From contig VGAH01000061.1 in the NCBI GenBank assembly GCA_016870945.1, positions 1 to 5,368 on the forward strand: a stretch of 5,368 nt of DNA, in the 5' to 3' direction. The stretch's first letter is position 1. Each line of letters opens with the position of its first letter. The DNA comes from Actinomycetota bacterium (GTDB lineage: Bacteria; Actinomycetota; Actinomycetes; S36-B12; UBA5976). Of the stretch, positions 4,037 through 5,368 are shown piece by piece. The notes under the pieces were generated by a model that did no database searches, had not been told where the DNA came from, and saw only the letters and a list, made by a program, of their open reading frames with translations. The position numbers were made by a program, and so were the translations under genes.

Positions 4037-5368
4037 TTGGCACACGCGCGAACAAGGTCAGCGGTTGTCTTAGGCGTTCAAGCGCACTTGATCGAAGTCG
4101 AAGCTGACATCGGCGATGGGTTGCCTTCTATGAGCATCGTCGGTCTGCCTGACACCGCAGTTGCCGAATCAAGACAAAGAGTGAGAGCAGCGATTAGAAA
4201 CTCGGGCTTTTCGTGGCCTGATAGGCGAGTCACCATTTCACTCTCACCGGCTAGCGTTCATAAACGCGGCTCTGGCCTAGACATCGCAATTGCGTTAGCA
4301 GTGCTGGTTGCTGCTGGCCAGGTGTCAAACGAGTTAGCAAGGCGAGCGGTCTTATTAGGTGAGTTAGCACTTGACGGGCGGGTGCGCTCAGTCAAGGGTG
4401 TGCTGGCAGTTGCTCTCGAGGCCAGTGCAAATTCATCGCCATTGCTCGTAGTTCCTGAAGAAAATGCTCGCGAAGCCGCGCTAGTTAGCGATCTAACGAT
4501 TGCACCAGTTTCGACCCTGAGCGATGTATTGGCCCTCTTTAGAGGTGAGCCACCGAAACCATTGCCAAAGCCAGCTTCGAAGAACGTTCAAAGGTCTACC
4601 GGCACCGATCTCGCCGATGTGAAGGGCCAAGAGCTTGCGCGCCTCGCGCTAGAGGTGTGTGCCGCTGGTGCTCACCACTTATCTATGACGGGCCCACCCG
4701 GGGTTGGTAAAACTCTGCTCGCGAGTCTTTTGCCCACCTTGTTGCCCGATTTGAACTCGCCCAACTCTTTGCGCGTTACGGCAACTCATTCAGCGGCTGG
4801 CGTACTTGCGCCCGGTGCTGGCCCGATCACCCGACCACCCCTGATTTCGCCGCATCACACCACGAGTTCGAACGCGTTGATTGGCGGCGGTAGTTCGAAT
4901 GTGCGGGTGGGTTTGGTTTCTCTTGCTGATCAAGGCGTTCTTTTTCTAGACGAGACACCTGAGTTTCGACGAGAATGTCTAGACGGTTTGCGTCAACCGC
5001 TCGAACACGGCCACGTCACAGTTTCAAGGGTTGGCTACCACGTGGTGATGCCAGCCAAGTTTCAACTCTGCTGTGCTGCAAACCAATGCCCTTGTGGTCC
5101 GGCTGTTGGTAAGAGATGCGAATGCACCAGCGCCCAGCGACGCAGATACTTCACTCGACTATCAGGGCCACTTCTCGATCGAATAGACGTAAGAATCGGC
5201 TTGAGCCTGCCAACCAAAGCTGAGATGAAATCGCCAAACGGTGCCGAGGCAACCGAAGCAGTTGCTAAAAGAGTTCACTTGGCACGCGAGGTGGCCCAGC
5301 TTCGCTTGCAAGGCACGGGGTGGCAGACCAACGGTGAGGTCGCTGGTTCTTATTTACGAAAGCATCTC
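4037..5368 (+). CDS. comM: YifB/ComM family magnesium chelatase-like AAA+ ATPase, 3'-truncated
   Basis: ComM is a hexameric AAA+ helicase that promotes branch migration when incoming DNA recombines during natural transformation; many members occur in species not known to be competent. The frame is open for 444 codons to the window end; about 60 residues of the usual 500 or so are missing. The N-terminal ChlI-like domain reads IEVEADIGDGLPSMSIVGLPD with VTISLSPASVHKRGSGLDIAIAL. Walker A is GPPGVGKT (219-226, Lys225), Walker B is VLFLDETPEF (Asp305, Glu306), and an Arg-containing RLSGPLLDRID follows. A cysteine cluster, CPCG and CEC (Cys351, 353, 361, 363), is the family's possible metal site. 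Small deviations are DETPEF for the common DELPEF, and ANQCPCG for MNPCPCG. The TTG start at 4037 gives the expected AHARTRSAVVLGV and lies 9 nt after yraN, with a weak AGG 8 nt upstream. dprA would be the expected next gene. Confidence 0.94.
   Translation, partial: MAHARTRSAVVLGVQAHLIEVEADIGDGLPSMSIVGLPDTAVAESRQRVRAAIRNSGFSWPDRRVTISLSPASVHKRGSGLDIAIALAVLVAAGQVSNELARRAVLLGELALDGRVRSVKGVLAVALEASANSSPLLVVPEENAREAALVSDLTIAPVSTLSDVLALFRGEPPKPLPKPASKNVQRSTGTDLADVKGQELARLALEVCAAGAHHLSMTGPPGVGKTLLASLLPTLLPDLNSPNSLRVTATHSAAGVLAPGAGPITRPPLISPHHTTSSNALIGGGSSNVRVGLVSLADQGVLFLDETPEFRRECLDGLRQPLEHGHVTVSRVGYHVVMPAKFQLCCAANQCPCGPAVGKRCECTSAQRRRYFTRLSGPLLDRIDVRIGLSLPTKAEMKSPNGAEATEAVAKRVHLAREVAQLRLQGTGWQTNGEVAGSYLRKHL

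Noticed and set aside
4037..5368. True magnesium chelatase subunit ChlI for chlorophyll synthesis
   Set aside because: The N-terminal VEADI...GLPSMSIVGLPD domain, the CPCG...CEC cluster and the position after yraN are specific to the ComM/YifB family.

Overview
The window is a stretch of bacterial chromosome, with every gene on the + strand. It matches the translation-centred gene cluster typical of Actinomycetota: rpsP - khpA - (rimM) - trmD - rplS - lepB - rnhB - yraN - comM. Three things point to Actinomycetota: the gene order, the wording of the proteins (KhpA 'HPDDVGRVIGRGGRTATALR', LepB with a mid-domain Cys-Cys pair, and acidic Ala/Pro/Glu tails on ribosomal proteins), and frequent GTG/TTG starts. 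By eye the GC content is moderate, roughly mid-50s percent, and the spacers are short (about 4-71 nt). This would fit a small-genome or aquatic actinobacterium better than a high-GC soil lineage, but that placement is inference.

Layout. Positions 2-514 hold the 3' part of rpsP (ribosomal protein S16), which ends in a 65-residue acidic tail. khpA (KH-domain RNA-binding protein) follows after 3 nt. A 58-nt gap then leads directly into trmD (tRNA m1G37 methyltransferase); rimM, which normally sits here, is absent. A 71-nt spacer carrying the best Shine-Dalgarno of the window precedes rplS (ribosomal protein L19), which also ends in a 65-residue acidic tail. lepB (signal peptidase I) starts 4 nt after rplS. 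rnhB (RNase HII) overlaps or abuts the end of lepB and its start codon is unclear. After a 66-nt spacer with a small inverted repeat come yraN (UPF0102 nuclease-like protein) and comM (YifB/ComM AAA+ ATPase), which runs off the 3' end.

How they fit together. The first half serves ribosome structure and tRNA modification. LepB releases secreted proteins from the membrane. RnhB, YraN and ComM form the usual actinobacterial DNA-processing tail of this cluster, which commonly continues into dprA (outside this window).

No RNA gene, insertion sequence, CRISPR array, phage gene or clear terminator was seen, and I found no convincing new system. The points most worth checking are the missing rimM combined with an unusual TrmD (insertion in the knot region, Asp-to-Glu at the proposed catalytic base, short C-terminus), the paired acidic tails on S16 and L19, the rnhB start, and an inverted repeat overlapping the yraN ribosome binding site.
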